DNA of 64,000 nucleotides from Neoechinorhynchus agilis (GCA_051530055.1 CM121343.1:5208001-5272000), one strand, 5' to 3'. Shown: positions 1-12,550, counted from the first letter of the stretch. The notes: generated from the sequence alone by a model not told the origin. Numbers and translations are program-made.

Positions 1-1300
1 GGAGAAAATTGTGAAGGTGAAATATGAACGGTTTGAGTGATGAGGCCAAATTAAGTCTAACGACATCTTCTCGATTCGCGAAGTGGACGGTGAGCCATCG
101 AATACCATCGTCGGATGTGTGCTCAATATCGGCAAACGGGTGCTTCCATATAACTTGTGAAGTTTTTCCAGAAGATTTACTCGTGTGATATTGATCAATA
201 TTTGATAACTGAATCGATCTACATCCAATATTATGCAGTGACAATCCTTGTTTGATATTCAAGATGAGTTTAGCAGTGGAACCATCGATCTGTTTGCAAT
301 CAAATGTTTGAAACTCTATTGCGGTGGCGGCTTCATTTGTGGCATTTAGGAATGCTAGACACCAGGAGTGGATATCTCTTGGATCATCTGGTTGAAAACG
401 TTTGATCATTAGTCCATCTCTAGTTCCCGATCGGATGGAAATTGAATTTGGGCAGCCGATCGATTGCATCAATCTAGAATTAAGTAATGGCCAACTCCAT
501 GCTTGCATTGAATACGATGGAGGATATCTGTGGTATGCTGTTATGGTTTCATTGTCAATAACTACAAAGTACGAGGAACTATTTTGTTTTTGTTGAACAT
601 CGTGCCACACTCTAGATTGTTGGAGCCAACCGCATTTATGTACCTTTGATGTTAATAATGAGCCGACGTGTTCATTAGTACTAATATCGATCGAATGTCT
701 AAGGTGAGCGATAAAATCATCCGCAATAGACATTTGCCTAAATCGAAGTACACATCCACCATTCCCGCAAAGGTCATCATTTGGAGGACTAATGGTCAAA
801 CATAAATAACCAGTTTGGGGTGACATTCGGCATCCGCGTAAATCAATCACGAACTCATTGTTGGTTATCCAGTTTTTCATCTGCTGCACTTTTAATTTTA
901 TAACATTGCCACTATCCCGTAAGAGCCGGACGGCTTCTGTATGTAAAACATCAGCAAGGCTTATTCCATTGACGCTCAAGATCGCATCGCCTACTCGGAT
1001 TTGGGACGATCTGTCAGCCGCCATTCCTGCGAAGACGCGACTGACTACAATGGGCATTTGACTTTCCTTTCCACCTTTAATGCTCAATCCTAACCCCTTC
1101 TCGTACTCACTTCGACGAACGACTACGTCTCTGCTCGGAGCTTGTTCGTTAATTTCCACAGGGAGACAGTTTGATTGAGCCGTTTGATATCGAATCAGAA
1201 GACGAGTACAATCTTGAGATATCGTAGGTGTACAACGAAGCCAATTGGTGTCGGTGTCCTTTTTTGCTGTATTGAATTTAACATGCGCTGAAACGTCCAT
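1..1300 (-). CDS. gamma-syntrophin-like adaptor, 3' end beyond window
   Basis: An uninterrupted reading frame starts at ATG 1298-1300 and stays open for about 433 codons to the window edge, so the C-terminus is missing. A PDZ domain lies at about residues 57-140, with carboxylate-binding loop GLGLSIKGG and the core VGDAILSVNG. A split-PH-like region and the syntrophin-unique C-terminal region follow; the stretch SDDGIRWLTVHF near the edge aligns by eye with the gamma-syntrophin C-terminus rather than alpha or beta. Syntrophins bind dystrophin-family proteins under the membrane of muscle and nerve and recruit channels and signalling proteins through the PDZ domain. No intron is visible in 1.3 kb, unlike most neighbours. 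No splice acceptor is obvious just before the ATG. Assignment to the gamma class is by remembered family similarity. Confidence 0.87.
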   Translation of the reverse strand, partial: MDVSAHVKFNTAKKDTDTNWLRCTPTISQDCTRLLIRYQTAQSNCLPVEINEQAPSRDVVVRRSEYEKGLGLSIKGGKESQMPIVVSRVFAGMAADRSSQIRVGDAILSVNGISLADVLHTEAVRLLRDSGNVIKLKVQQMKNWITNNEFVIDLRGCRMSPQTGYLCLTISPPNDDLCGNGGCVLRFRQMSIADDFIAHLRHSIDISTNEHVGSLLTSKVHKCGWLQQSRVWHDVQQKQNSSSYFVVIDNETITAYHRYPPSYSMQAWSWPLLNSRLMQSIGCPNSISIRSGTRDGLMIKRFQPDDPRDIHSWCLAFLNATNEAATAIEFQTFDCKQIDGSTAKLILNIKQGLSLHNIGCRSIQLSNIDQYHTSKSSGKTSQVIWKHPFADIEHTSDDGIRWLTVHFANREDVVRLNLASSLKPFIFHLHNFL

Positions 1301-2716
1301 TTACAGGGAAGCCAGTGATTTGAGCACCATTCACTGCAAACGATTGTTTTTCTGTTTGTTTGCACGAGATCGATATGTGCTTATGTAGATCAGGAAATAA
1401 AGCTACTTAAGATGTTACTTCACCTCTTGGCTACCTAACGATAGTGCCAAACGAGAGAGGCTGAGACATTGATTGATATTGTGGATTGTTTTGGTTGCGT
1501 ATCAAATCTTTGAGAAATAATCGACTTCCGCTATGAACACTTTATGGTGGTAACGTCGATTGCAACTCTAACGTGCCGTCAAATTAGGTTAGCAGTGCAG
1601 GCGATGTGTAAGGGAGCGAGACAGTGTGGGAATCTTAGCAGTGGTGGAAACCGAGGGATGTTTTATTACGTGTCGTTTTCTACTTTCTCACAGTATTGTG
1701 GATTTCAAACTGTTTGCATCTCCTTTTAAGAGATAGAAAATTATTCGCTTCCTCTTTTCTCAAATAAAAACACTTTGAGCGACAAAAGCCAGTGAAAGTG
1801 TAATCGACTCTGGTGTACACTGTCAATCTATGTGCAAAGCTCCGACTTGTTAGTCCGACGGATCATTTGCGAATATACAAAGAGGGACAATTAGCAATCT
1901 TCAGTAGAGATCCTCATGCACATCTACTGTTACTTTAGCACACGCAATTACTAGTACCGGAAAAACATTCCGATTGCATAAGAAACACAGATCTAACCTG
2001 ATTGCTTTAAGTGATGCCTCAGACTATGTTTGCACTCGCTCAAATGACTTTTGACTGATTCTTTAAAATACCCATGAACTAGCGGTTACAGAAGCTTCTA
2101 CTCAAACGATCGAATGCAACACAGCCTTGCACTAACGTTCGCTCGCTTCCACCTCACACACAGAAGTGCTTTTCAAATAATCAGTCGTACTCTTGCTCCT
2201 TCCCTACTTCCAAGACTATATTCAGTGCATTAATGTACCAAATGCTCAACAGCGATCTCATCTTCACCATAAACACCATCATCATCCGGTTCTAGTGCAT
2301 CTAGAAAAAAAATCTACTATATCACAGTGTTAAAGAAAACACGTTTTAGTCATTCTCTTAAACACAAAATTTAGTGGTGAGGGACACATCAGGCACAAAG
2401 ACGAATTCGGTCACGTCGAAGAGATTTGCAAACAGTAATTCAAACCTAATAAGAAAAAAGCCACGGTCCTCTTTAGAATGAGCTCAAGAATATAGTTCTG
2501 GACGTGCTATTCCAATCCATTTGCCACGTTTCGTTCATTGCACAAGAAAATTCGTCAAACGGTTTATACCCGCACCTAAATAAATAATTAATTTCTTAGT
2601 CTGTATTTATTATCCAAAAGTGACTTTAAATCTAGGATTAAATTTCGAAACGGACGCAAACGTGCCTTCAAACTTAATTTAGTGCATCGCTTAGTGAAAA
2701 ACGCATTGGATCAACT
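1301..2716. other. non-coding, upstream of syntrophin
   Basis: No reading frame with recognisable protein similarity. It should hold the minus-strand promoter and 5' UTR of the syntrophin gene and the 3' flank of the HCN gene. A TTTATT at 2717-2722 is the complement of a poly(A) signal about 40 bp after the HCN stop. Confidence 0.5.
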
Positions 2717-2760
2717 TTATTTGTTCTTTACACAACACGATAAGATCAAAGGAAAATGTT

Positions 2761-5691
2761 TTATCCTTCAGCTGTCGGATTATCGCATTCAAAGGATGCG
2801 TGATTTTTGAATATACCCTTGAGAAGTGCAGTTTCCTTTTCTAAACCTTTCAAATGCTCAGTGGCGTTTGTAGCATCGAATCCAAGTTTATTCAATCGCT
2901 CGCTAGCAATGACTTCAATCGTACGCCGAACATTGGGGAAATCATTCAGTATATTTTTTAAATGGGTCGCCGATAGTGAATAAAGATGGCAGTATGTTAC
3001 TGCTCTCACAGTAGCTGTTCGTTTGGTCCTTAAAATCAAGCTGATTTCTGAAACACGAGATAAGTTAAAATAAGATTTTGATGATTTTATATACCGCCGA
3101 AATAAGATCCTTCACCCAAGGTTGTTGAAACTTCACCGTCGCTGCTACGTACAATATCCACAACACCTTCTTGAATGAAATACATCTTTTCTCCAACCGA
3201 GCCGGCTAATATAATTACATCGCCAGGTTGGAACATTTCGAATTCAAGTTTGGTGATTATGTTATCGATGAAGTTTTGATCGGCATTTGCGAAAAACGGA
3301 ACTGATGCAACGAGAGAGCGGCAATTGTGGTTTACAACATCCTAAAGTGACTTAATAATTCCTTGAATCAAATTGCGAAACTACTTACAAGAAACAGTCT
3401 ATGGGACAATTCGTTCAAAATTCGATTTTCGTCGAACATTTTCCCTTGATATCGGTGTTCATAATACTCCATTATTCTGGACCTAAGCTGTCTGGGTAGT
3501 TTTCGCCATACCATATATTCTTCAATCTGTCTTATCTGTTTTTAACAAAAAGCTAAATTCTTCAAAACGTCAAACTGAACACTCGGATTATTACCTTTTC
3601 ATTGTAAAGACGGCCTGAGTTATCAAAACTTTGGACAAGTGCACTGACGTGACCTATTGTAGTAGCATAACTTGTTGATTCTTAAGTCAAGTGTGCATTT
3701 AAGAATCAACAAACTAAACAATAGCACCAACAATCATGCTAAGCATTGTAAGCCACATATCAGAATAACTCTGAGGAGGGAATCGTCCATAACCGATGCT
3801 GAGCATGTGAGAAAGAGCTTTGAATAACGCTAATGTGTACTGTTTGCTCCAAGTCTCATTCTGAATTCAACTGCATCATAAACCAATGAAAGGATTTTGA
3901 AACAATTACCTGTAAATTGTTTATTGATACCCAACAATCAGGAGGAAAGTCCTGCAAAAGGGGCACAATAAATTGTAAGCATCCGTTCCAATGTGCGATC
4001 AGCATTATAAGACCAACCAAGTTCAATATACGCATAGCCATAGCAGCCACGCTGAATAACTATAATACAAAAGGAGTTTGGTTTACCGATCGCTCATTTC
4101 TGTTGCATTTAATAGTTAGATACGAAATTCTAAAAATAAGAATTTCACAGCTTAAGTCGCAAGGCGAAATTACCGAAAATGTCTCAATGTTTGAACCTCC
4201 AAAAAGACCGATTAACTTTTATTTTAGAAAGAACGATTGAAATCGTGCACTCATCTAATAAAAATATGTGAATATACAACAAAATTGATACATAATGTTT
4301 CTAAGAAAGCAAAAAAATCGGCTTTAAGGTTTTTAATGTCGAATTCGTCAAAAACCAGTACCGTGTTACAAGCACGGAATTTTGCCCAGTAAAATTCATT
4401 GTTATAGGGCTAAAGTGCAAATCATACTTACACTCCGGAACTCCTATGGAGAGAGAGAGTTGAAAACAATCAATTTCTGAACAGATATTCAAACCTCTTC
4501 CCATTGTGTGGCGTATCGTACCAATCGTGAGACTCGGAGTAGTCTTAAAAGACTTAGAAGTCTAAATAAACGAATGGCCTTGATTGCGCGTCCGGTACGG
4601 GCAAGTTGGTATCCTCGTCCGCTATTTTCGAGGAGTAGGAATATGTAATCGACAGGAAAGGAACTAAGCATGTCGATGATGAACCACCCTTTTAAGTAAT
4701 GCACTGCTATTTGACGAGGATTTAAAATAATTTCATCTACGTAGTTGTTAAGTATTACTCCTGTAGTCGTTTCTGATAAGAGTCGCATTTAAATCGACTG
4801 TTTCATACCCGTTCGGAAATTGATTCCGATGTCCAAGAGAAACAGTGTATCTGAGACAAGATTAAACGTTGTCCATGGCGGATCATTGCTGTTATTGTGA
4901 AAAAATGCAATGACCATTGGTAAAAGAATTACATTCACCATTAAAAGGCTCAGCATTATAATATCCCAGTAGAATCTGCGAAATTAAACAGTTTTAAAAT
5001 GAGAAAATGCGAACACGAGCTTACCGGAAATTGCTACATGGATGGATGATAAACCTTCCTTCGCTTTCCTGCCGTTTTCGTTCTTTTAACACAGCCCTCT
5101 TATTGCCAAAAAGCTTTAAAGATAGTTTGTTGTCCGATGGTGTAATCAGATCCATCAGATATTGGGCGAAATTGACATTTTGGCGATCATTGTTTATGGA
5201 AGCGACGGAATTCAGCAAATCATTTGTGTCGCATCCTTTGGAGTCGTCGTGAGCATTGATCAAAAATTTTCAAGAGGTTAACTTATGAGTGAGAATTGAT
5301 TTGTTTCTACTCACAATGAGTTTCAACGATGGTACTGTAATACAGTGGTTTTTAGTCTCTTGTGGACTTTGCTGTCCGTCGATATATTGAAATTCTGCGT
5401 ACGAGTTAACACGAATCAACTGTACAGACTCTTCGGTGTGAGCAAAAGCAGTATTTGTAAGATTATTAGCTATTGAAGTTCCAGTCACAGTAGAGATAAT
5501 GGGAGTGAAACCTTTTATCTCAAGCGGTAAGCACAGACTGCCCGTATACTTCCTTTCGCATTTTCATCAGTGAGTCTACAGATCAAGAATTCGCTTTGAC
5601 GAATCACTGACCTAGTACATTCATTATGGCAGCGGCAACAAAGTGAACGGTTATCTTCTTCTTCTTCTACTGGTGATCTCGATTGATTCAT
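2761..5691 (-). CDS. HCN-type hyperpolarization-activated cation channel
   Basis: Twelve exons sum to 2043 nt (680 aa): 5691-5612, 5552-5311, 5235-5025, 4975-4809, 4772-4495, 4300-4278, 4051-3910, 3860-3717, 3669-3595, 3535-3389, 3341-3095, 3047-2761. Landmarks in order: the pre-S1 HCN domain ([13 protein letters not shown]), S1-S3, an Arg-rich S4 ([19 protein letters not shown]), S5, the pore ([13 protein letters not shown]), S6, the C-linker ([13 protein letters not shown]) and the cyclic-nucleotide-binding domain ([14 protein letters not shown]). The filter reads SIGYG where most HCN channels have CIGYG. The channel should carry Na+/K+ pacemaker current opened by hyperpolarization and tuned by cAMP. 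Introns are 36-59 nt near the pore; exon 4278-4300 (23 nt) is inferred to join S4 to S5 in frame. The intron at 3670-3716 has non-canonical ends. A TTCTAG acceptor lies 9 nt before the ATG. The N-terminal exons and the microexon are the least certain. Confidence 0.88.
3670..3716 (-). other. non-canonical 47-nt intron with perfect 14-bp hairpin (HCN S6)
   Basis: Removing this segment restores S6 as MIVGAIVYATTIGH, matching the HCN pattern MIVGATCYAMFIGH. The arms are TTGTTGATTCTTAA (3712-3699) and TTAAGAATCAACAA (3685-3672), around a 13-nt loop, only 2-4 nt from the segment ends. No placement of the ends allowed by the flanking bases gives GT...AG. A GT-AG alternative of equal length (3681-3727) exists, but it changes the conserved Gly-Ala to Glu-Ser. 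Confidence 0.6.
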
Positions 5692-5701
5692 TATTTTGGC
5701 T

Positions 5702-7798
5702 AGAACAAAATTTTAGAAAAAGGGGCGGGACAAATTAATGCTATGATTTTTAAGTCTAAGCGTCCATGTGGATTAAAAGAATCGGTATTTTTGAGGTAAA
5801 TGCCTTACGCTTTACCCTCTTTCCCAATGAGGACGACCTTCAAGATTTAAAAAGCGACGATGCTATTATTTCTCTGGTACGCACGAGTTGCATTTCTCTC
5901 TAATGGATCATCATGACGAATACTGGTAGACATAGCGACTCCCAGTCTTTTTTGGGCTAACATTGAGAGTCCAATGTAATAACGGCAAAACACACACAAA
6001 TCAAATACTCAAAATCGACTTTCTATGCGAATCTTCATAGCTAATTCCAGCTTAGAGAAATTAACTCGGTGAGTCATACTAATGAAATTGATACTGTTTA
6101 GGCCAATCTTAAAAACCAACGTTATTTGATGAAGAGGACACAACAAAAATTTAAGTAGATTTAAACTAAGACGGCACCTAATTTCTATAGGCGTGGAAGA
6201 TCCTAATATTGCAGACAAATGGTAGCAAATAATAAATCGAAACGTCAACTATCAAACATTTCCTTGTCCTAGACATCGAACCTTGGCATATATACGCTTA
6301 TAAGGGAGCAGATGCATTGCCACACAATATCATGACTTGCCTTTTTAGACTGTGTGAAGAAAGAGCGGCGTTTTTACTGCTAAAAGAGTGAAAATGCACG
6401 AATTTGAAAGATAAACTTCATTAAATATGATCGAACTAATAAGATAATCGCATACTTGTCGAGAATACATGAGAAGAGTCACACAATAAACAAAGTTCCT
6501 CAAGCATTTTTTGTCAGACGTGAAAATACTTCCTATCGATTCCGGCAAAAAGCAAAATGAGAACTAAATCGAATCATGTTTTCCAATATAACAAAGAAAT
6601 AGTGGGATGATTTGCATTCATCGTAACAAAAAAATATTATTTCATTCGTCCAAACACCAATATTTGATCGTTTACAAACAAACAAAACTATCAGAATGAA
6701 AATGATATTTAAGAAATGTATTTTGATACTTGTGAAGAAAATGATTTTTGATATCGGCACATCATAGTCAAGAAACTTATAATGTAACTACCGATAAAAT
6801 TGTTTCAATACTTTAAAAATGCTTCGAAAAAACCCATCTCGACAGCTGCTAACCTTCGAGAAATATTAATCGCCCAATGTCAGAACGTATATTTGCACTA
6901 CCAATATTCAAAATTCTAGCCAACTGCGCAAATTCAATGCCGGAATGGGACTTTATGAGGTCAGATGAATTATTGTATGTATACAATATTGATTGAAGAA
7001 AACTACTGAAAGACTGAATTCATGCACCAATGACTACAATGAAAAAAATTATTATAGCAACGAAACCTCTAATTTCTTTAAGTTCTACTCATATGAAAGT
7101 AAACCTCATTTCGGAAACCACAAGATCAGAAGCTACAGACAATTGCATTTAAGAAGCGGAACTTGCCGTCGATTAATTAATGAGTACAAATCAAATAATT
7201 TTTTAAGAATGTAAATATATTGCAAATATTTCTATATGAAATAAAATGTCAATGCAAAATTAACGTTGATCTGCAGTTCAAAAAAGTACAGGCGAATTAA
7301 TTAGTGAATCAGAAGTGCAAATAAAACAAGTCTCAGTCCTTCGGAGAATAAATCATCCTTTCATATTTGTTAGCACGTAGTTAGAGAAGAGAATTCAATA
7401 GAACGTGAAAGTTAAAAGTCAATGTAACACTCATTACTATTGAAGAAAATTTCATTGGGTAGTGATTTTAATATCATTTGCAGTATATAAACATCCATAG
7501 TGTAGTATTGAGAATTAATTATCACTTATCGGATACACAGGCACCTTCTAAATTTGCAGTATTGCTTCTTACAAACAAATGAAATAAAAAACATTCAACG
7601 TAAACTAAGATCTTCTTAATTGCCACCGGTAAGTCACTTCATTGGTCAAGAATTTTATCTAACAACATCACAGGAATGTTGAATTTAGCTTAAATTTTTA
7701 CCAACTAACATGATAAAAACAGCATAAAACTATTTTCCCATGATTGCATTAAACGCCGTGAATTTTCACTATAAGCCACCATCGAATCACAATATTCT
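5702..7798. other. AT-rich non-coding region
   Basis: About 2.1 kb upstream of the HCN gene. I see no conserved coding sequence; the short open frames here are low-complexity and unlike any family I know. It probably includes the HCN promoter. Confidence 0.4.
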
Positions 7799-7962
7799 CT
7801 TAGTTTTGTCACCCCGGATTTAAATTCACTGATTTATTTCCGATATTTCACGTCAGATAATTCCGACATTATCAAGGTTTGTCGTTGCTAGTTATTAAAA
7901 AAATCGACGTGAAATATCGTAAAAATAAATCAGTGAATTTAAATCTGGGTGGCAAAACTAAG
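7799..7962. mobile_element. MITE-like hairpin element
   Basis: About 55-bp near-perfect inverted repeats: the left arm begins CTTAGTTTTGTCACCC and the right arm ends GGTGGCAAAACTAAG, with ATTTAAATTCACTGATTTAT and its complement inside. No coding capacity. Confidence 0.8.
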
Positions 7963-8266
7963 AAAAAGAAAGTATCATTTCCCCCGAGGACTAATCCAAG
8001 GAATCACAATATATTGACCTCCGTATATCATTGCAATAACTCAAAATCGTAAAAGAAGCTATTCAATTGTACACCTGACTGCGAGTATGGCAATTTTGAG
8101 ATCGATTATTATTTGTCGTTGCACCATAGCCTCAGTGTCCCTCTACTTGTTGTTTCCAAATTAAAAGCAGCTTTAAGAGCAAAGCCTAACACCTGAAATT
8201 CTAAATTATAATCCGTGGCGAGAAGGAAAATGCCTTCCCCGGGATACCACGCTCGCAGCCAGTAAC

Positions 8267-8557
8267 ATGAAATTCGCCACCCTTAAACCAGGGGGAGCAG
8301 TAAACGCCGATGAGGAACGCGAAAAGCCAAAATACAGGGACCTGTGTCGAAATCATTATTTCGTTTTCTTTGGCGTCGAAACACTCAGGTCGTTTGGTAC
8401 CGCGGCGCAGGACCTGGTCAAGGAATTGTCTAAGAAATTGCGACGAATCACTGGCGATCCGAGATCAGGAGCATTCCTCCCGCAAAATATTAGTCTGGAT
8501 GTTCAACGGGGAACGCTGAAACCGTCCTTTGGATCGCTACACCAGGACGGCAGCTGA
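8267..8557 (+). pseudogene. retroelement reverse-transcriptase C-terminal fragment
   Basis: A 96-codon frame contains FFGVETLRSFG, then TGDPRSGAF and a QRG motif. This arrangement (VETLG...TGDPRS...QRGN) is typical of the end of pol proteins in some animal non-LTR retrotransposons. There is no catalytic domain upstream, so it is read as a remnant. It lies on the strand opposite to the LINE remnant that follows. Confidence 0.5.
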
Positions 8558-8616
8558 GTGATACAGAGAGGCGGTGGTGTGAAGATTTGTAAATACTTTT
8601 TTGTCCAGTAATTCAA

Positions 8617-9670
8617 TATTTCATTAATAATAGCACGTTTATTGGTAAAAATACAGAATAGGACCCATTTACCTTCCGTTAGGATGGGAATATCCAGTCG
8701 GGGGATGTCCGTTGGTTTGAGAATATCCGGTTGGGTTGGAAGGTCCGTTCTAGTGGGAATTGGTGGTTATTGTTTGCAGGAGCGCTTGTAAGGTTGGCCT
8801 TTCCTCAGAATCATTTTAGGTTATGACATTCGAGAAGATTGGGTAGCATGAAAAAAGAGCGTAGATATAGGGATATGCGAGGTTGAGGAAGGATGAAACG
8901 AATTAGGATTACAAGTGTTGTGCTTATGAGAAAAGGGAATAAAATGGTATAGAAATTGTGGTGGTAGGGTTGAGAGGCGCTTTGATTGTTTTATGAAAAT
9001 AACACCAAGGCATTCGGTGAGAGGGGGAAAGTCAGTTGTGCAAATTTTAGATGCTCTTTTGTGAAGAATTTCAAGACGGCGGATTAGCGATTTGGAAAGG
9101 TTGCAAAATACGGGATAACTTTAGGCGAGGGAAGGTAAAATAAAGCAGAAGTAAAATATGTAGAGATCGGGTGAAAGGATTCCTAAATGCTGGAGGTGTT
9201 TGAGGAGATAAAATTTAAAAGTGTTGTGCTTGAGGGAAAGAGCGATGTGCGAGTCCCATTTCAAATTCCATTGAAATTGGATACCCATAATTCTTAGGGA
9301 GGTTACTTGTAGGATGTCATTTAGAAGTTGGGGAAAGAATGTGGGGTTGCGGGAGAGAGAGGGGACCACTTCGAAGTATTTAGAGAAGTTCAGGTAGAGT
9401 TTGTGATTGTTGCAGAAATCTTTTATGTGTGTGATTTCGGGGTGGTGATTGGGCGATGAGATCGTCTGCATATAGGAAGAGCTTAGAGTGAGAGGAGAGA
9501 TTTTTGAGGTTGTTTAGGAAAATATTTGAGAAGTGGTGACAGTACAGCACCTTGATGCATGCCTTTGGTGCGGGATAGGCTGATAGAAGAGATAGAACGG
9601 CAGTGAATGTATTGTTTTCGATTGTGAAGATAAGATTCGAGCCAGCGTATCTGCCACAAGCTGAGACCAA
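8617..9670 (-). mobile_element. decayed LINE with reverse-transcriptase remnant
   Basis: Two overlapping minus-strand frames (9670-9380 and 9471-9121) carry reverse-transcriptase pieces: SNIFLNNLKN, LFLYADDLIAQS (the YADD catalytic box) and NLKWDSHI. They are in different frames, so at least one frameshift separates them. The 3' untranslated part (8927 down to 8617) is also found, in the opposite orientation, at 60325-60740, ending in the same AATAAACGTG(C/T)TATTATTAAT-like tail. This supports a LINE 3' end at about 8617. Confidence 0.75.
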
Positions 9671-10520
9671 AAGTCCACGGAGTCGAATGCTTTCGATAAA
9701 TTCAGTTGAATGAGACGGGTGGCGCGGGAGGGATTATTGTCAGGGCTACATAGGAGCGTGCCATAAACTCAGAGCAGGGCATCGGTTGTAGAAAATTTGG
9801 GCCGGAAGCCAAATCTTAGGGGCGATAACTTGTCATTGGAATGGTTCAAAAGTGTTCATCAAAAACAAGTGGATTATCCGGCAAAAATTTATTTGCAATA
9901 TCACCTTTTCAGGAGGGTAAGAACTGAAATCGTTTTAACGATTCCAGATATGAAATGAATGTTACACGACAATCATCTTAATGATACAAGTATAAAAATC
10001 TATTGAAATATAACAGTAGTATAGGCATTTCGAATCTTACACTGTTTTAGCAAATGATTATCCGAATCTCTCCGACGTAAAAACCATCAATTAAAATTCG
10101 ATACAAAGCAGGCCGATTTCTAGGAACAACTAACTGTGTGAATCATTTCACCACACAGAAAAGCTACACTATGAGTAGCGGCGGGGAACACAGAGGAAAG
10201 TTTACCTGAACTGTATGATATGGCGAATTTCACCACAGGAAACCGAAAGGAAAGTTACGCTGTGATTACTACCAGTAAGGCCGTGTTTCTATAATAATTT
10301 AAGACAAGCATTTAAAAAGTGCTTTAAGCGTTTCGTTACCGAATACATCTACAACAGTCATAAATTTCAATTGATCCAAACAAAGTATCGATTTAAAGAC
10401 GCAGACTAACTTTATATTTCATTTGCGCCATTTTCGTAAAGCCACGAAATTGCTAAATCATTTAAAAATTCCCATAAAGTGACCTAGAAAGTATTTAAAT
10501 GAAACTTATTAATTTCTCAA

Positions 10521-11122
10521 ATCCTTCGGGATGATAGAATTAGAGATGTAGTCACCATAATTCCCGCCCAGATAAAACAAGTATTTTCAATTGAGATATT
10601 TCACGAAGAGGAAGCCTCTTAAATCGTTGTTAAATTATTCAGAAATTATAAAAGCCTATTTCGCCCAGTTTTCATTGTGAAATGTCTTCAATAAAATATT
10701 CTTCATCCATTTTTTGGGTATGCCATAAACAGAAAATCCTTCGGGATGATAGAATTAGAGATGTGGCGACCATAATCTCCGCCCAGATAAAACAAGTATT
10801 TTCAATTGAGATATTTCACGAAGAGGAAGCCTCTTAAATCGTTGTTAAATTATTCAGAAATTATAAAAGCCTATTTCGCCCAGTTTTCATTGTGAAATGT
10901 CTTCAATAAAATATTCTTCATCCATTTTTTGGGTATGCCATAAACAGAAAATCCTTCGGGATGATAGAATTAGAGATGTGGCGACCATAATCTCCGCCCA
11001 GATAAAACAAGTATTTTCAATTGAGATATTTCACGAAGAGGAAGCCTCTTAAATCGTTGTTAAATTATTCAGAAATTATAAAAGCCTATTTCGCCCAGTT
11101 TTCATTGTGAAATGTCTTCAAT
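10521..11122. repeat. 215-bp tandem repeat, about 2.8 copies
   Basis: Units begin ATCCTTCGGGATGATAG at 10521, 10736 and 10951, giving an exact 215-bp period with very few differences, so the amplification is recent. No coding potential. Confidence 0.92.
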
Positions 11123-12439
11123 GTACCAAATAGAAGCTTCAATGAATATGCATTTTCCTCATTGGTTGTGGGATTGTCCAATCACACTACTTGAAATTGC
11201 ACATTTCCATTCCGTAAGTCCGACGGAAGAATTTGTCCTGGTCCAGGAATCGGTTCAACGGATAAAATAAGGCGATACATGGCGTCCGCTTCGATATTGG
11301 CCCTGATTGATTTCTCTTTTATTGTCATTCATAGCTCAGTGTCATTGTTTGTTATCATTCTTTCCCAAGCACTCAGTCAAGTGCGCTTTCGGAGTACCTA
11401 AAGATGCTTCTTAAGGTTGAATGTTCGTACTTGAACCCTAGAATATGACAAGTCCCAAGGCATATATTCGATGAGACGTTTCGAATTTAGAGATTCCCCG
11501 GATCCAAATTGGTTTTGATGAACATCAAAGCGAAATGGGATTCCGCAAAGAGATTTGATTGTAGTTGATGATGTCCGACAGATATTTCCGTTCAATAGAA
11601 ATTCCACGTTAACATCCAAAACGAAGCTCTTTTCCAGTAAAAGTTCTTTTTTCGACTTTTCTCTGAATTAAGACGCTACGTGTCGTATACACTCCCCAAT
11701 GCACATCTTAGAGGTTACCTGTGCTATTAAAAACATTAAATTTGGACTTCACGTGTGAAGCGTCCGACATATCACACTAACCTGAAGTTTCGTAAATGGT
11801 AGTTCGGTGGATTCATTTGTAAAAATCGGCACTCGGTGATCAATCATTGCGATTGGTTGCGGGTTTTTTTCAGGCACTAATTAAATCACGAATTTTCTCA
11901 TGTAGCTCAAATATCTCAAAAGAGATCTTTTAATCTCACCGAATTATCATTCTCATGTACTTTTGCCCGGATCCCTGAAAAAAATCGGAATCTTTATAGG
12001 TGTACATTTAAATTTTGTTCTCAATGGCGATTTTTTCTCTTTACGGCGAGTTTTTGTTCTCCTCGAGATATATTTCAATGTAAATTTTCGAGGCTTCGAC
12101 CTCCTTATCAAGCATCTAAAATCACGTGTAGTAGGGGAGCTCATTTGATCCCTCGACTCGTGTGGGCGAGACCATCAATTTCTGAGGTAAAGCTTCACCT
12201 TACTGCTCCACGGAGATTATTTGTCGGAAGGACAAGAGCGAAGTTGCCTTCCATTGTCCTTTCCGCGCGTTGATGAGAAGAGCTTCCTTGATCAGCCTTC
12301 TTTGGAGTCCGTCACCATTTTCACCTTCGCTCCTCCAAAGTCGATTGCGTGGTTGAAGATGGCCGATGACACGTCACTCCGTTTGAGTGCGTATTCATGC
12401 ACTCTTTTCTAAATACTCTGCTTCGTTTGAATTATGAAG

Positions 12440-12490
12440 ATTTCAATAATAAAGCTCGAGTGTGTAACAATTCGCCATTGAGAATACACA
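12440..12490. mobile_element. solo end of a MITE family
   Basis: AAAGCTCGAGTGTGTAAC followed by AATTCGCCATTGAGAAT matches the right arm of the hairpin element at 40547-40665. No partner arm was seen nearby. Confidence 0.55.
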
Positions 12491-12550
12491 TCCACTCAAA
12501 GGAACAATTGAATAGAACTTTAATTTTGGTTGGATAATTGAACTATTCAT

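Noticed and set aside
3681-3727. Ordinary GT-AG intron in HCN S6 as the only explanation
   Set aside because: It keeps the frame but replaces the conserved Gly-Ala of S6 with Glu-Ser and ignores the symmetric hairpin. Kept as the alternative to be tested.
8267-9670. An intact autonomous LINE
   Set aside because: The reverse-transcriptase pieces are in different frames and lack the upstream endonuclease. The fragment at 8267 is on the other strand.
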